NCBI GenBank assembly: GCA_019744775.1
Contig: JAIETZ010000013.1
Span: 1-64,000 of the forward strand
Direction: 5' to 3'
Source: Candidatus Obscuribacterales bacterium
GTDB taxonomy: Bacteria; Cyanobacteriota; Vampirovibrionia; Obscuribacterales; Obscuribacteraceae
DNA: 64,000 bases
Program-made: the position numbers and the translations under genes
Notes under the pieces: model-generated
The model's input: the letters and a program-made list of their open reading frames with translations, nothing else
Told to the model about the DNA's origin: nothing
Database searches by the model: none
In this document: positions 8,374 to 17,390 of the stretch, piece by piece
How positions within the stretch are numbered: the first letter of the stretch is position 1
Layout: each line of letters begins with the position of its first letter

Positions 8374-8778
8374 TTAACGGCGGCTTTTCTTTTTGGAAGC
8401 GGTCTTCTTAGCCGGCTTTTTAGCAGCTGACTTCTTGGAAGAAGCAGACTTGCTTGGCTTGGAAGATTTGCTTTCAATTTTCGGAGCAACGAGTCTGGAT
8501 TGACCGTTGATGATGGACTTCAACTCGCGACCAGCGCGGAAAGCTGGCACTTTGGCTGCAGCGATCTTGAGCTTTTGCGATGGGTTTTGTGGGTTAACGC
8601 CGGTACGAGCGCGACGGTGTCTTTGCTCGAATGTACCGAAACCAACGAGGGTAACCTTGTGTCCTTTGAGGATGGACGAAGTAATGATGTGAATGAAAGC
8701 GCTGATGTTATCACGAACAACATTTTTCGGTTGTCCTGTAATTTCTACGATTTCATCGATCAATTCTGCTCTATTCAT
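8374..8778 (-). CDS. HU-family DNA-binding protein with basic C-terminal tail
   Basis: Nucleoid protein. Residues 1-90 carry the HU/IHF fold: MNRAELIDEIVEITGQPKN, VTLVGFGTFEQRHRRARTGVNPQNP (the DNA-binding arm region) and KVPAFRAGRELKSIIN. It continues into a roughly 40-residue tail of Ser, Lys and Ala (KKPAKKTASKKKSRR at the end), resembling histone H1-like tails seen on some actinobacterial and planctomycete HU proteins. ATG 8778 is chosen because GGAG precedes it and the upstream in-frame extension is not HU-like. Confidence 0.93.
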   Translation of the reverse strand: MNRAELIDEIVEITGQPKNVVRDNISAFIHIITSSILKGHKVTLVGFGTFEQRHRRARTGVNPQNPSQKLKIAAAKVPAFRAGRELKSIINGQSRLVAPKIESKSSKPSKSASSKKSAAKKPAKKTASKKKSRR

Positions 8779-8879
8779 GCGAATCTCCACAAATGTGAGA
8801 GTAAATAACGCAGGTGATACTACCACCTGCGTAACTCAACATTCAACACTTGGCGAACGGAAATTTTTGAAATTGCAAA

Positions 8880-9000
8880 AACAAAAAAAGGGCAAACCCT
8901 AAAGCTGGTGTTGGGCTAGGTTGCGGCTGCTACTAATGTTTACGAGCCGATCCTCCACGCCGAACCTTCGGGTCCACCCCATAGGTGGAATATACCCGTG
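8880..9000 (-). ncRNA. Candidate structured small RNA or leader, family not recognised
   Basis: About 120 bases between hup and mnmE. Read on the minus strand it can fold into nested helices: GGGT/ACCC enclosing CCACC/GGTGG (around 8970-8996), CCGAA/TTCGG (about 8961-8972), and AGGTT/AACCT, and it ends in AGGG-TTTG-CCCT followed by seven T (8882-8896), a weak terminator. It lies upstream of the HU gene on the same strand, so it may be a separate sRNA or an attenuating leader. It lacks the SRP RNA, tmRNA, RNase P and 5S signatures I looked for. Confidence 0.3.
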
Positions 9001-9070
9001 AAAAAGTGGCAAATAACTGCATAAACATTAAGAGTAATTACGGTTTGGATAGGTCATCATAGGATATGTT

Positions 9071-10474
9071 TTGCACATGCAAAACACTAACGCCAGTAAC
9101 GAAACAATTGCCGCTATAGCTACAGCCCCTGGAGTGGGCGCTATTGCTATTGTTCGTCTATCTGGACCCAGAGCATTTGAAATTGCGAATTCTATTTTCG
9201 CAATCGACAAAAATGTATTGTCGCAAACAATTGACTTAAAGAGTCATCATGTTCAACACGGCTATATAGTTGATCGCGATTTGCAGACTATAGTCGACGA
9301 AGTCGTTTTGATTCCCTACAAATCGCCGCGCAGTTATACAGGTGAGGATTTAGTAGAAGTCACTTGCCATGGTGGACCTGTAGTAACTTCTGCAATTCTT
9401 GCGCTCATGTTGAAAAACGGCGCCCGTTTGGCGCGCGCCGGCGAATTCACCGAAAGAGCTTTCCTGTCCGGCAAATTGGACCTAACGCAAGCCGAGGCGG
9501 TTTTAGATTTAATACAAGCAAAGACAACTCGCCAATCGCGTATGGCGCTATCAGCGCTCGCAGGACATCTGGGCGGCAATATTCAAAAGATTCGTTTGGA
9601 CTTGTTGAATTTGATGTCCGCGGTTGTTGCCGGAATTGATTTCCCTGAAGAAGTTGGTGAAGCCGATGTCAATGAAGTCGCAAAAGTAAGTGCGCAAAGT
9701 CGCAAGGCGCTGGAAGAGTTAACAAAGACTGCCCGTTCGGGAAGATTTATGCGTGATGGTTTGCGCTTAGCAATTGTTGGTCGACCCAACGCCGGAAAAA
9801 GCAGTCTGATGAATCAGTTGCTTAAATTTGAACGTGCGATTGTTACCGAAATTGCCGGAACGACAAGAGACTCTTTGGAAGAACTGTTAGATCTCAATGG
9901 TATACCCGTAGTATTAATTGATACAGCAGGTATAAGACACACAGACGATACTGTCGAAAAAATCGGCATTGAGCGCAGCCGCAAAGCAGTCGCCGAATCC
10001 GATCTTGTTTTATTCGTTGTTGATTTAACAGCAGGCTTTGATGAAACCGAGCGCGATATTCTAAATGTGATTGGCACAAGACCATTTGTTTTGATCGGCA
10101 ATAAAGTAGATGTCGCAAAAAACAACGGACATTTTGCAGAATCCAAATCATCCAATTGCGTGGGCGCCCTTAATATTTCCGCCGCTACGGGCGAAGGCGT
10201 CGACACTGTCGCCGGTCAAGTAGAGTCCTGGGTATTTGGTGAAAGCTCCCTGCGTAATGGGCAGGCGTCCCTAAACCAACGGCAAGCCGAACTATGCCGC
10301 CGGGCTGCAGAAGCCCTGGCTCACGTGGAAACGACCTTGGCAAGCGGGCTTCCGCAGGATTGCCTGGCTACCGACCTGAAAACAGCCGTAGACGCCCTCT
10401 CGGAGGTCTGTGGGGAGTCGGTCTCGGAAGAGGTCATTCACCAGGTGTTTGCCAACTTCTGTATCGGTAAGTAA
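9071..10474 (+). CDS. mnmE: tRNA modification GTPase MnmE (TrmE)
   Basis: Acts with MnmG to install the cmnm5/nm5 group on U34 of tRNAs. N-terminal folate-binding domain: TIAAIATAPGVGAIAIVRLSGP and the SYTGEDLVEVTCHGG block; helical domain; inserted G domain with GRPNAGKSSLMNQLL, GTTRDSLEE, DTAGI and GNKVD; and the C-terminal FCIGK with its conserved catalytic Cys. 467 aa, full length. ATG 9077 (two codons on) is an equally possible start. Confidence 0.97.
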   Translation: MHMQNTNASNETIAAIATAPGVGAIAIVRLSGPRAFEIANSIFAIDKNVLSQTIDLKSHHVQHGYIVDRDLQTIVDEVVLIPYKSPRSYTGEDLVEVTCHGGPVVTSAILALMLKNGARLARAGEFTERAFLSGKLDLTQAEAVLDLIQAKTTRQSRMALSALAGHLGGNIQKIRLDLLNLMSAVVAGIDFPEEVGEADVNEVAKVSAQSRKALEELTKTARSGRFMRDGLRLAIVGRPNAGKSSLMNQLLKFERAIVTEIAGTTRDSLEELLDLNGIPVVLIDTAGIRHTDDTVEKIGIERSRKAVAESDLVLFVVDLTAGFDETERDILNVIGTRPFVLIGNKVDVAKNNGHFAESKSSNCVGALNISAATGEGVDTVAGQVESWVFGESSLRNGQASLNQRQAELCRRAAEALAHVETTLASGLPQDCLATDLKTAVDALSEVCGESVSEEVIHQVFANFCIGK

Positions 10475-10696
10475 AGCCCTTAACGCGCGACTCATTCAGG
10501 GCTCGATTGGCTACAGCAAAGTGCCGCAGCGGAGCGCAGGATTGCGACAGAGCAATCCGTAGCGAGAGCGTCCAAAGGCGTATGGCAAGCGCAGGCGAAG
10601 GCGTTTGCCGCAGCCGGAGCGTAATCGTGGCTGCCTGTCCTGCTAAAATGGCGATGCAGCAGTTTGTTCATGCTGCTATAAAAGGAGTGTAATTCA

Positions 10697-12646
10697 ATGT
10701 CGAATGTTCAAACCCAGATTAGCGTCATTCTCCCCGATGGGTCCAAGAGAGAGCTAACCCCTGGGTCAACCGGTGCTGACCTGGCAAAGTCCATCGCCCA
10801 AGGGCTGTTTCGTAAGTCCGTTGGTCTAACAATAAATGGAGAGATTCGTGACCTCTATACGCCTTTAACTGATGGCGATACAGTCAAAATCCTCACACCG
10901 GACGATGCTGAATCCATTGAACTTCTTCGACACTCCACAGCTCACGTCATGGCGGAAGCTGTTCAGAAGATTTTCCCAGAGGCAAAAATTGCCATTGGTC
11001 CAACTATTGAAGACGGCTTCTACTACGACTTCGAAATTAAAGGTCATCCGCTAACTCCGGAAGACCTTGAAAAAATCGAAGCCGAGATGAAGCGTATTGC
11101 TTCGGAAGACCAGCGTCTTGTCCGCCATCAGATTTCTGATGTGGATAAGCAAATTGCTGAATTTAAGAGCCAAGGCGAGAAATTCAAGGCTGAGCTTCTT
11201 GAAGAGCACCGTGACCATTCGCCTACTATGTATTTGATGCAAGACAAAGATGGCAAAACCATTTGGAATGACCTTTGCCGCGGACCTCACCTGCCAAGCA
11301 CAAGCGCCATCAAAGCATTTAAATTACTTAAGGTTTCTGGCTCCTATTGGAGAGGCGACGAGAAGCGCGAACAGCTTCAGAGAATCTACGCCACTTGCTG
11401 GTGGAAGCAAAGCGATTTGGATGATTACTTGCACCGCTTGGAAGAAGCAGAAAAGCGTGACCACAGAAAATTGTCAAAGCAACTGGATCTCTTTTCGCAA
11501 CACGAAGAGGTTGGTCCCGGTCTAGTTTTCTGGCATCCAAATCTCGCCACCGTGCGTACCATCATTGAAGACTTCTGGCGCACTGAGCACAAGCGCCGTG
11601 GTTATCAATTTGTCTTTACGCCGCATATTGCCAGCGAAGACTTGTACAAAATAAGTGGACACTTGGAGTCATACGGCGAAAATATGTATTCGTCGATGGA
11701 CATTGATGGACTGCCGTATCGCGTCAAGCCAATGAATTGTCCAGGTCACATCATGATCTACAAGTCGCGTCTGCATAGTTATCGTGATCTGCCATTGCGT
11801 TTTGCAGAACTTGGTACTGTGTATCGCTATGAAAGATCAGGCGTCTTGCACGGCATGTTGCGCGTACGCGGATTTACCCAAGATGATTCGCACATCTTCT
11901 GCACACCGCAGCAACTCGAATCCGAAATCAATGGCATCCTCGATCTCATTGAGATGATGATGGATACTTTTGGTTATACCTACAAAGCCTATCTATCAAC
12001 TCGTCCGGAAAAATACATTGGTACCGACGAAGAGTGGACAATGGCGACTAATGCATTGGAAGCAGCGCTCAAATCCCGCGGTCGTGATTACGAAATTGAT
12101 GAAGGTGGCGGAGTATTCTACGCGCCGAAAATTGATATCAAACTCTACGATGCGATTGGTCGCGAATGGCAAGGACCGACTGTACAAGTCGATCTCAACT
12201 TACCGAGACGCTTCGATGTAACCTACATCGGAGAAGACGGCGAGCGCCATCAAGCAATCATGGTGCACCGCGCAGTATTGGGTTCGTTGGAGCGCTTTGT
12301 CGGCGGTCTCATCGAGCACTATGCCGGAGTCTTCCCGACTTGGCTGGCACCAACGCAAGTTGCCGTTCTGCCAATTTCCGACAGACACGAAGCATACGCC
12401 CGCGAATTGCACGATCAATTGCAAGCCCGCGACTTCCGCGTGAAGCTGGACGACCGCTCCGAACGCATCAACTACCGCATCCGGGAAGCTCAAGTAGAGC
12501 AAATCCCATACATGCTCGTAGTCGGTGACAAGGAACTCGAATCCAAATCCGTAGCCGTCCGCCACCGCAGAGACGGCGACCTCGGAACAATCCCCTTCAC
12601 CGAATTCGTCGAGCGCCTAACAAAAGAAGTCAACGAGCGGACATAA
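10697..12646 (+). CDS. thrS: Threonine-tRNA ligase
   Basis: Class II aminoacyl-tRNA synthetase. Order: TGS domain (1-65), tRNA SAD editing domain with HSTAHVMAEAVQKIFP (zinc-type editing H-x3-H) and the later C-RGPHLPSTS block, catalytic core with MNCPGHIMIYKS, RYERSGVLHGMLRVRGFTQDDSHIFC, and the C-terminal anticodon domain APTQVAVLPISD. 649 aa. Ribosome site AAGGAG at 10681-10686. The last 17 bases overlap the convergent heme gene. The 222 bases before it hold no gene or obvious T-box. Confidence 0.97.
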   Translation: MSNVQTQISVILPDGSKRELTPGSTGADLAKSIAQGLFRKSVGLTINGEIRDLYTPLTDGDTVKILTPDDAESIELLRHSTAHVMAEAVQKIFPEAKIAIGPTIEDGFYYDFEIKGHPLTPEDLEKIEAEMKRIASEDQRLVRHQISDVDKQIAEFKSQGEKFKAELLEEHRDHSPTMYLMQDKDGKTIWNDLCRGPHLPSTSAIKAFKLLKVSGSYWRGDEKREQLQRIYATCWWKQSDLDDYLHRLEEAEKRDHRKLSKQLDLFSQHEEVGPGLVFWHPNLATVRTIIEDFWRTEHKRRGYQFVFTPHIASEDLYKISGHLESYGENMYSSMDIDGLPYRVKPMNCPGHIMIYKSRLHSYRDLPLRFAELGTVYRYERSGVLHGMLRVRGFTQDDSHIFCTPQQLESEINGILDLIEMMMDTFGYTYKAYLSTRPEKYIGTDEEWTMATNALEAALKSRGRDYEIDEGGGVFYAPKIDIKLYDAIGREWQGPTVQVDLNLPRRFDVTYIGEDGERHQAIMVHRAVLGSLERFVGGLIEHYAGVFPTWLAPTQVAVLPISDRHEAYARELHDQLQARDFRVKLDDRSERINYRIREAQVEQIPYMLVVGDKELESKSVAVRHRRDGDLGTIPFTEFVERLTKEVNERT

Positions 12647-14087
12647 TTGGTCCTTGCCTTGTCGTTTCGAGCGAGACGCCGAAGGTAGCATCGGTAAGCA
12701 TTTTCATAATTGACTCGGCGGCGGCTTCGCCGCTGGAAACGCAGTTTGGAATTCCCGGACCCATAAGATAGTTCCCGGCTAATACAAGTCGTTTATGGGC
12801 AGCCACAGATTTTTGTATATTGTCGATGAGAGTCAAATGTCCCAAGCTGTATTGTGGCGCTGCGTGTTCATGACGAGTAAGTCTTATATGTATGGGTTCA
12901 GCAAAAATTTGCAAGTATTTTTTTAAATCCTCCTTGGCGCTCTTAACTAGATCGAGATCTTTAAGTGAATAGATATCTTTGTTCAAATAATTACCCATAA
13001 AAACGCGAATCACCACGGTTTCTTTGGGGGCCCGTCCGGCATACTTTTGACTGGCAAATGTACACGCGATAATATGACTCTTTTCTTTTGCCGATACGAC
13101 GAAACCGTAACCCTTTAATTTGGGAACGTCCGATTTTTTGTACACAAGATTGAGCACGACGGACTGTGCGTGAGTGATTTGCGACAGCTGTTTAGAAATC
13201 GTTGTATCAAAATTGGACAAAATTTGGCTTGCCTGATTGGACGAGGTCGCAATAATTAGTCCGTCAGCTTTAATAGATCCGCTATTTTTCGTCTCCACAA
13301 TAAATCCCATGGTGTCACTCTTGATTCCGCAAACCTCGGTATTGGTTCTGATTGCTGAGCCCAGCCTGGAAACAATTGTTTCGGAAAGGACAGCTAGTCC
13401 TCTGCTGAATGAAATGAAAGGACCCGTGCCGTCTTTTGAAGATCTCCTGGCCGACTTCATTAATCCGGAAATAACGCTACCATGGCGTTTTTCCAAATCC
13501 AGAAAGCGTGGCATGGTAGCTTTGAGACTTAACTTCTCTGGATCGCATCGGTAAATTCCGCCAACTAACGGTTGTACAACTCTTTCTAAAGCCTCTTTGC
13601 CAAAGCGACGACGAACAAACGCAGCTAAGGACTCATCATCAACTTCTTTCTTGGCAGGTAGGAATGTTTCCAGCGCCATTCGCAATTTGCCCAATGGTGA
13701 AAATAAGGTTGAGGCGAAAAACGCAAGGAAGTTTGTGGGAGCTAAAACAATGAAGCCTTGTGGTACGACATGTAATTTGCCATTCCAGGCAACATAAGTT
13801 CGGTTGTTTTGTTTTTCCGTCGCAATTACTTGATCTTCTAAACCGAGTCGGGTAATTAGGCTAAGTGCTATTGGCTTTTCTGTCAAAAGGGAATCCGGTC
13901 CTTCCTCCAGAATAAAATGTCCTTGGCGTATTGTCGAAATTGCTCCGCCACATCTATCTGATGCCTCTAGAACTGTTATCTTTAATGCAGGTTGGAGTTC
14001 GTGCAGTTTGAATGCTGCCGACAAACCGGATATGCCACCACCTATGATAACTACATGCGGGCTTTGCTTGTTGTTCGGAACTTCCAT
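12630..14087 (-). CDS. hemY: Protoporphyrinogen oxidase (HemY type)
   Basis: FAD enzyme oxidising protoporphyrinogen IX (or coproporphyrinogen III) in heme synthesis. FAD-binding VVIIGGGISGLSAAF near the N-terminus, then the GG motif region DRCGGAI, EEGPDSLL, PLVGGIYRCDPEKLS, and the C-terminal FAD-contact LAGNYLMGPGIPNCVSSGEAAA. About 485 aa. ATG 14087 puts the Rossmann motif near residue 11 as usual; a GTG at 14132 would add 15 residues. The palindrome at 14170-14187 lies 82 bases upstream, linking heme supply to the nitrate/NO genes. Coproporphyrinogen versus protoporphyrinogen specificity cannot be decided here. Confidence 0.92.
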   Translation of the reverse strand: MEVPNNKQSPHVVIIGGGISGLSAAFKLHELQPALKITVLEASDRCGGAISTIRQGHFILEEGPDSLLTEKPIALSLITRLGLEDQVIATEKQNNRTYVAWNGKLHVVPQGFIVLAPTNFLAFFASTLFSPLGKLRMALETFLPAKKEVDDESLAAFVRRRFGKEALERVVQPLVGGIYRCDPEKLSLKATMPRFLDLEKRHGSVISGLMKSARRSSKDGTGPFISFSRGLAVLSETIVSRLGSAIRTNTEVCGIKSDTMGFIVETKNSGSIKADGLIIATSSNQASQILSNFDTTISKQLSQITHAQSVVLNLVYKKSDVPKLKGYGFVVSAKEKSHIIACTFASQKYAGRAPKETVVIRVFMGNYLNKDIYSLKDLDLVKSAKEDLKKYLQIFAEPIHIRLTRHEHAAPQYSLGHLTLIDNIQKSVAAHKRLVLAGNYLMGPGIPNCVSSGEAAAESIMKMLTDATFGVSLETTRQGPIMSAR

Positions 14088-14169
14088 TATGTATTCAGAG
14101 ACAGGAAAAACTAATTCTGTATTATCGTGCACTGACTACATTTTCGGATCGCCCGAGCGAAGTACTCCG

Positions 14170-14187
14170 ATCATCCATTAGGATGAT
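14170..14187. promoter_or_regulatory. Operator-like palindrome A upstream of hemY
   Basis: ATCATCCATTAGGATGAT: perfect 7-bp inverted arms ATCATCC/GGATGAT around a 4-bp centre. Located between the response regulator gene and hemY. Same architecture as at 31069, 47141, 56622, 62476 and weaker sites elsewhere in the window. Confidence 0.6.
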
Positions 14188-14221
14188 TTCGGAATTAATA
14201 AACGTGCTCACGTTTGCCTAA

Positions 14222-14950
14222 TTAAACCAAACCGCTCCGCATAGCTTGAACTGCTGCTTGAGTTCGATCGTCTACCGCTAGTTTATTTAAAATATTACGG
14301 ACATGAGTCTTAGCTGTTGACAGAGAAACTATAAGCCGATCAGCTATTTCTTGATTGGACAAGCCCTCCACAATAAGCTTCAATACTTCCAATTCTCTAG
14401 ACGATAGTTGCTCCGGCAAAGAATTACCGGCAGTTGAAGATGGCTCTGTGTTCACCGGTGCTTCGGCTTTAGTAAATTCCCAGGCTTTTTCAGACTTTGT
14501 TTCTTGGGATAATCGATTTTTCAAAACTTTAGCCGCAATAGTGGTGTCAAGCCAGATGTCTCCTGAAGATACACTGCGAATTGCAGTGTACAGACGATCA
14601 GGTTGTACATCCTTTAGGCAATAGCCGCCGGCGCCTGCTGCTAATGAAGCTGCAATATCCTGTTCGTTGTCATGTGACGTAAGCATTATTATTTTGGCTT
14701 CCGGATTACTTACAAAAATGAGCTTGGAAGCCTCTATCCCATCCATTACTGGCATGCCTACATCCATTAGGACAACATCTGGCTTGATTGAGCTATAGGC
14801 TGTCACCGCTTCTTGCCCATTTGAAGCTTCACCAATCACCTTCAAATCGCTCGTTCGCTCTAGGACTGCCTTTATCCCGATGCGAGTCAGCAGATGATCT
14901 TCAACTAATAGAATCGTTATTTGGGTGGGCGTTTTCTCTTGATTGCTCAT
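14222..14950 (-). CDS. NarL/FixJ-type response regulator
   Basis: DNA-binding response regulator. Receiver domain 1-130 with acidic pocket VEDH (16-19), phosphorylation site D63 in KPDVVLMDVGMPVMDG, and the conserved Lys in CLKDVQ; C-terminal LuxR-type helix-turn-helix LSSRELEVLKLIVEGLSNQEIADRL...TAKTHVRNILNKL. 242 aa. Divergently transcribed from the globin-coupled histidine kinase with 52 bases between starts, so the two are almost certainly partners. A candidate regulator of the palindromic sites in this window, one of which lies just beyond its 3' end. Confidence 0.93.
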   Translation of the reverse strand: MSNQEKTPTQITILLVEDHLLTRIGIKAVLERTSDLKVIGEASNGQEAVTAYSSIKPDVVLMDVGMPVMDGIEASKLIFVSNPEAKIIMLTSHDNEQDIAASLAAGAGGYCLKDVQPDRLYTAIRSVSSGDIWLDTTIAAKVLKNRLSQETKSEKAWEFTKAEAPVNTEPSSTAGNSLPEQLSSRELEVLKLIVEGLSNQEIADRLIVSLSTAKTHVRNILNKLAVDDRTQAAVQAMRSGLV

Positions 14951-15002
14951 AATTCACCGGTCAACATCTAACAACAGAGTATTTTTGATTATTATATATT
15001 CT

Positions 15003-16610
15003 ATGACTGAAACGCCTAAGCCAAACTGGGAGAGCAAAGACGAAATCGAGTTGCGCAAGCGCTGGCTCGAATTCGGTTCTCAAGATGAAGAAGTACTTGC
15101 TGAACTTGATCCGTTCGTGTCAGGTCAAGCACAACAACTGATTGATTATGTATATCGACACTTTCTTTCGTTTCCGGAAACCTCCGGATTTTTTCCCGAT
15201 AAGGAAACGCTAGAGAGAGCGAAGTCCGCTCAAATTGCTTACTTCGATCGTCTGACAAAGGGAAGCTATGATGAGAATTACGTCAAGGATCGCTTGCGCG
15301 TTGGGTCAACACATTACCGCATTGACTTGGATCCTAAATGGTACTTGGGTGCATACAGCCGCGCTATGCAGTGGTTTTCAGATCGGCTGTTTGAGAAAAT
15401 GTCCCAGGAACCGGCAAAGCTTCTAAAAGCAATTTCTGCTTTCAGAAAAATAGTTTTCTTTGATATGGGCTTGGCTATCGAAACCTATATCCGGGCAAAA
15501 GAGACGGCAATACGGTCCCATATGGAGGCACTACATGAATTAGCCACGGAAAAGAAAGTTACAAAAAGCATTCTTGAGAATGCTCCCATTGGTATTGTGA
15601 GACTTAGCAGTGAACTTGCCTGTCTCGAGTCCAATCAAAAATTCCTCGAAATGGCGGGCATTGGTCGGAGTGAAAAAATAATGGGTCGATCACTTTCCTC
15701 CTTCGCTCCTAGTTTGCCAATACAAGTCTTTGAACAGGTTCTTTTAACTGGAAATGCTTTTGCTGCTACTGCGGAGCCCCTTATCTTTAATTCCGATATA
15801 AAAGCTGTTCCTGATTATTTTGACTGGGCTGTTTGGCCTATCAAAGACAATATTGGTCGGACAGTCGGACTGGTCGCTAAATTTACTAACGCCAGTGATC
15901 GCATTATGGTACAGCAGCAACGTGAAGATTTCGTAGCGACGCTAACACATGATTTAAAAACACCGATACTCGCTGCCAATCGTGCGGTAAAACTTCTTAT
16001 GGATGGCGACTTTGGTTCTGTATCCGAGGAGCAGACGAAGATTCTGCAAACAATTCATGATAGTAATTCGTCGCTTTACACACTTGTTCTAACTTTGCTA
16101 GATGTTTATAGATATGAGTCCGGTTCAAAGGAGCTAAATATTGCACCGGCTGACTTGACTGTCACGATAAGTCATTTAGCCGATGAATTAAGATCACTTG
16201 CTCAAACACAATCAATCAAACTCACGGTGGTTTTGCCAAAGACGTCTCTAAAAGTCATGTGTGATGAAGAGGAAATCAGGCGTGTAATTCAAAACCTTGT
16301 GGACAATGCTCTCAAATATACGCCAATCGGTGGAACGATTACCATCTCCATGCAGCAATCCAACGAAGAAACTCTTATAGAGGTCAAGGATACGGGCAAA
16401 GGCATAGCCGACGAAGATCAGCCGAAATTATTTCAAAGGTTCTGGCAAGCAGCAGGCAGCGGTCGTTATTATGCTGGTACAGGTTTAGGACTTTTTCTCT
16501 GCCGCAAAATCGTAGAAAGGCATAATGGACGAATTTGGTGCGAAAGCAAACCGGGTCAAGGATCTACTTTCCGATTTACTATTAGTCACATGCAAGTTCG
16601 GGCTAGCTGA
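15003..16610 (+). CDS. Globin-coupled sensor histidine kinase
   Basis: Likely heme-based O2/NO sensor kinase. Residues about 20-180 are a protoglobin (globin-coupled sensor) domain with the proximal-histidine block RVGSTHYRIDLDPKWYLGAYS, H104 being the predicted heme ligand. Residues about 185-305 are PAS-like (LENAPIGIVRLSSELACLESN). HisKA follows with phospho-acceptor H316 in ATLTHDLKTP, and HATPase_c with NLVDNALKY, DTGKGI, and GTGLGLFLCRKIVE. No membrane segments. ATG 15003 (MTETPKPNWE) is chosen; the upstream in-frame extension overlaps the divergent regulator gene. Heme binding is predicted, not shown. Confidence 0.9.
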   Translation: MTETPKPNWESKDEIELRKRWLEFGSQDEEVLAELDPFVSGQAQQLIDYVYRHFLSFPETSGFFPDKETLERAKSAQIAYFDRLTKGSYDENYVKDRLRVGSTHYRIDLDPKWYLGAYSRAMQWFSDRLFEKMSQEPAKLLKAISAFRKIVFFDMGLAIETYIRAKETAIRSHMEALHELATEKKVTKSILENAPIGIVRLSSELACLESNQKFLEMAGIGRSEKIMGRSLSSFAPSLPIQVFEQVLLTGNAFAATAEPLIFNSDIKAVPDYFDWAVWPIKDNIGRTVGLVAKFTNASDRIMVQQQREDFVATLTHDLKTPILAANRAVKLLMDGDFGSVSEEQTKILQTIHDSNSSLYTLVLTLLDVYRYESGSKELNIAPADLTVTISHLADELRSLAQTQSIKLTVVLPKTSLKVMCDEEEIRRVIQNLVDNALKYTPIGGTITISMQQSNEETLIEVKDTGKGIADEDQPKLFQRFWQAAGSGRYYAGTGLGLFLCRKIVERHNGRIWCESKPGQGSTFRFTISHMQVRAS

Positions 16611-16621
16611 ATCGGGTATTG

Positions 16622-16882
16622 CTACAAGCCTTTGGTCTTTGCGTGACGCTCTAAGCGTCTAACAAAGAAGTACAGACTTAATACCCCTGTAAACAGCAAT
16701 CCAGAAAAAATTGCGCCGGGAATAGCCGCATCATGATGTCCGGATAGATAGGCTTCTAGAGATGCTGTAAGCAGCCACATTTGAACTACCAGAAGAACAA
16801 CAATGATTGCAAACGAGCCATCTATCGCTACCATGTACTGGTGTCGGGAAAGAGTTCGTTTTTCAAGATTGTCTTTACTCAT
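16622..16882 (-). CDS. Small two-helix membrane protein of the nitrate gene set
   Basis: 86 aa with two hydrophobic helices (about residues 17-43, including VVLLVVQMWLLTASLEAYLSGHHD, and 53-74 FSGLLFTGVLSLYFFVRRL). It looks like the DUF6755-type small proteins found next to Rieske/molybdoenzyme genes, but this assignment is from memory of the pattern only. It overlaps the Rieske gene start-to-stop by 8 bases and is the last gene of the set, ending 11 bases from the convergent kinase gene. Possible role: small subunit or anchor of the membrane complex. Confidence 0.7.
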   Translation of the reverse strand: MSKDNLEKRTLSRHQYMVAIDGSFAIIVVLLVVQMWLLTASLEAYLSGHHDAAIPGAIFSGLLFTGVLSLYFFVRRLERHAKTKGL

Positions 16883-17390
16883 GAATCTTTATACCGGTTG
16901 CGATTAATAGTCCATTTTCCTGCTCTAGTATTACACGCGGCAATGGACGAGGCGGAGGTCCTTTGAGAACTTCTCCGGTTTCGATAGCAAATGACCCTTC
17001 GTGACAGGGACATTCCAGTGTGCTTTTCTCTTTAGAAAAGTATACTGGACACGACAAATGAGTACACTTTTGACTGTATGCTACGAATGTATCAGGATTC
17101 GTGCGTACCATAATACAACGATCTTCGGCGTTCGGATAAGCAAACAGTTTTGTGCCGCCTACAGGAATTTCGGAGGCGTTTGCAATTGCTTGACGAGGAA
17201 AAACAGGTTTTCTGTACAGCCATGCTTTTCCTAATATCCATAAATTGCCTACAAACATAGCTAGGCTCGTGAGGGTAAGAAACTTTGTGAATTGCCTGCG
17301 GTTAACAAAAGTTTCGTGTGCTGACTCTATGGAAAACTCGTCCTTCCATAAAGGTTCCCCTTCAGAATGACGAACTGGTTTCATAGTCAT
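16875..17390 (-). CDS. Membrane-anchored Rieske 2Fe-2S protein
   Basis: 171 aa. One membrane helix (about 34-55, [21 protein letters not shown]) then a Rieske fold with cluster ligands in CTHLSC and [25 protein letters not shown]. Start ATG 17390 has a strong site (AAAGGAG) and overlaps the 3' end of the ferredoxin-type gene by 29 bases. Together with the 4Fe-4S protein and the NarK-cytochrome b fusion it suggests electron delivery from a quinol or cytochrome pool to the molybdoenzyme at 17975-20170. No twin-arginine motif is evident ahead of the helix. Confidence 0.9.
   Translation of the reverse strand: MTMKPVRHSEGEPLWKDEFSIESAHETFVNRRQFTKFLTLTSLAMFVGNLWILGKAWLYRKPVFPRQAIANASEIPVGGTKLFAYPNAEDRCIMVRTNPDTFVAYSQKCTHLSCPVYFSKEKSTLECPCHEGSFAIETGEVLKGPPPRPLPRVILEQENGLLIATGIKIHE

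Noticed and set aside
8896-9000. SRP RNA (4.5S) gene
   Set aside because: AGCAGCC occurs on the minus strand but the facing GGTCAGG and the GGAA-type loop are absent.
10475-10503. AGCCCT/AGGGCT inverted repeat after mnmE
   Set aside because: Long loop and no T run follow, so not a convincing terminator.
10507-10692. 61-codon frame between mnmE and thrS
   Set aside because: Composed of GC-rich, repeat-like sequence without ribosome site or protein-like composition.
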